This document shows, one piece after another, positions 18,804 to 19,087 of a stretch of DNA of 19,087 bases. The stretch is from positions 1 to 19,087 of the forward strand of contig CAJNAR010000120.1 of the NCBI GenBank assembly GCA_905220665.1, given 5' to 3'. The stretch comes from Albugo candida. Taxonomy: Eukaryota > Oomycota > Peronosporomycetes > Albuginales > Albuginaceae. Within the stretch, counting starts at the first letter, position 1. Each line of letters starts with the position of its first letter. The notes under the pieces were generated by a model. It saw only the letters and a list, made by a program, of their open reading frames with translations. It had not been told where the DNA came from and did no database searches. The translations under genes were made by a program, and so were the position numbers.

Positions 18804-19087
18804 TGTGAAATGCGCATCCTCTATTAAATGTTACATGCTGCTTCATGTCAATCCCATATAGCAGATTAGATTGGTTCGAAAGATTGGGTGAAGCGAGATG
18901 CCTCACGGTTTTGAGATAAAACATATTTCTTCTTTTTCCGAAACTCTGCAGTTTGCTCTCTACAGCCATTATTTCACAAAGATGTTCTTTTCACAAAAGT
19001 TTACATGTACTAGAAATAACTTTCCGTTTTTTCACCTCGCATCTGCTAGAAAAAATGTATTCGTTTACAAGTGAATGTATTAAACTA
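18804..19087 (+). repeat. Monomer 43 (partial, 284 bp), HOR type F
   Basis: Matches copy 40 base for base by eye up to 19083. The last four bases (ACTA) depart from the usual GTAG. Truncated by the window end. Confidence 0.9.

Larger units (their letters stand above)
1..19087 (+). repeat. Satellite DNA array, ~448-bp monomer, 42 full copies plus one partial
   Basis: The motif TGTGAAATGC recurs at 1, 449, 897, 1343, 1791 and so on to 18804, always in the same orientation, with no intervening unrelated sequence. All copies align end to end with only scattered substitutions and indels of 1 to 4 bases. Composition is AT-rich with short A and T tracts and about a dozen CpG per unit. No gene, RNA gene or mobile element interrupts it, so this entry covers the whole gene-free window. 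The array runs off the left edge and very probably the right. Long homogeneous arrays of several-hundred-bp units are typical of eukaryotic centromeric, pericentromeric or subtelomeric heterochromatin. I do not recognise the family name. Confidence 0.98.
9151..19087 (+). repeat. Right array domain: homogenised monomers with trimeric order
   Basis: From mid copy 21 onward nearly all copies carry the Q haplotype and CTCCGATTT at S12. The P haplotype remains only in copies 34 and 38. New alleles appear that are absent to the left: CACAAGG at S6 (from copy 23), GATCAG at S3 (from copy 25), and GGTACTACTA at the P/Q site (from copy 25). Private indels are rare. This is what recent local amplification and homogenisation would give. 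Confidence 0.8.
16564..19087 (+). repeat. Higher-order repeat 2: trimer D-E-F, 1344 bp, about two rounds
   Basis: Copies 38 and 41 (type D) share GTGAACCGAG and CACGAGG, seen nowhere else in the window. Copies 39 and 42 (type E) share AAAACTCATC and TACTCCTAC. Copies 40 and 43 (type F) share ATTAAATGTTAC, CTGCAG and TTTTTTCACCTCG, and are identical by eye over the 280 bases before the window end. Like units start exactly 1344 bp apart. The period equals that of the A-B-C block but the monomer types differ, so it is a separate amplification. Only two rounds are visible. Confidence 0.8.

Noticed and set aside
1..19087. CRISPR array or bacterial repeat system
   Set aside because: The unit is about 448 bp and repeats along its whole length. 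There are no short repeats alternating with unique spacers and no cas genes.
1..19087. Transposon or retroelement origin with terminal repeats
   Set aside because: No interior unlike the unit, no terminal inverted or long terminal repeats, no target-site duplications and no transposase or reverse transcriptase fragments were seen.

Overview
The whole window is one uninterrupted, head-to-tail tandem array of an AT-rich satellite with a monomer of about 448 bp. I count 42 complete copies plus a final partial copy of 284 bp. Copy 1 is taken from position 1, where the window happens to begin, so the phase is arbitrary. Complete copies are 444 to 451 bp long and 28 of the 42 are exactly 448 bp. 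I see no non-satellite sequence: no protein-coding gene, tRNA, rRNA, transposon, LTR or CRISPR array. This is the architecture of eukaryotic satellite heterochromatin (centromeric, pericentromeric or subtelomeric). I do not recognise the monomer family, so species and chromosomal position are open. A plant or invertebrate is a guess, not a reading.

The array has two parts. The left part (about 1-9150, copies 1 to early 21) is a loose mixture of monomer types. It holds variants absent from the right part (an ACTCCC/GAAG form near the unit start; a CCATTTTTCC form near unit position 221) and many private small indels, densest at about 5372-8505. The right part (about 9150-19087) is more uniform and carries its own alleles (CACAAGG, GATCAG, CTCCGATTT). 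Within it are two higher-order repeats, each three monomers (about 1343-1344 bp) long: A-B-C in copies 26-34 (11191-15221) and D-E-F in copies 38-43 (16564-19087). Copies 34-37 form an irregular junction between them.

Nothing here encodes a gene system. What can be read is array evolution: local duplication of three-copy blocks, unequal exchange, and short gene-conversion tracts that reshuffle two linked haplotypes, called P and Q here, near unit positions 355-400. Every copy keeps a core at unit positions 66-87 that includes a 7-of-9 match to the essential bases of the CENP-B box. That is suggestive only, because about one such match per monomer is expected by chance. A 67-codon minus-strand reading frame recurs across most monomer junctions, but it is best explained as a by-product of repetition.

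Site names used in the monomer entries (unit positions as in copy 1): S1 9-14; S2 20-31; S3 61-66; S4 101-106; S5 122-128; S6 175-181; S7 199-207; S8 221-235; S9 245-255; S10 306-320; P/Q haplotype 355-370 plus 391-399; S12 421-430. Comparisons were made by eye.
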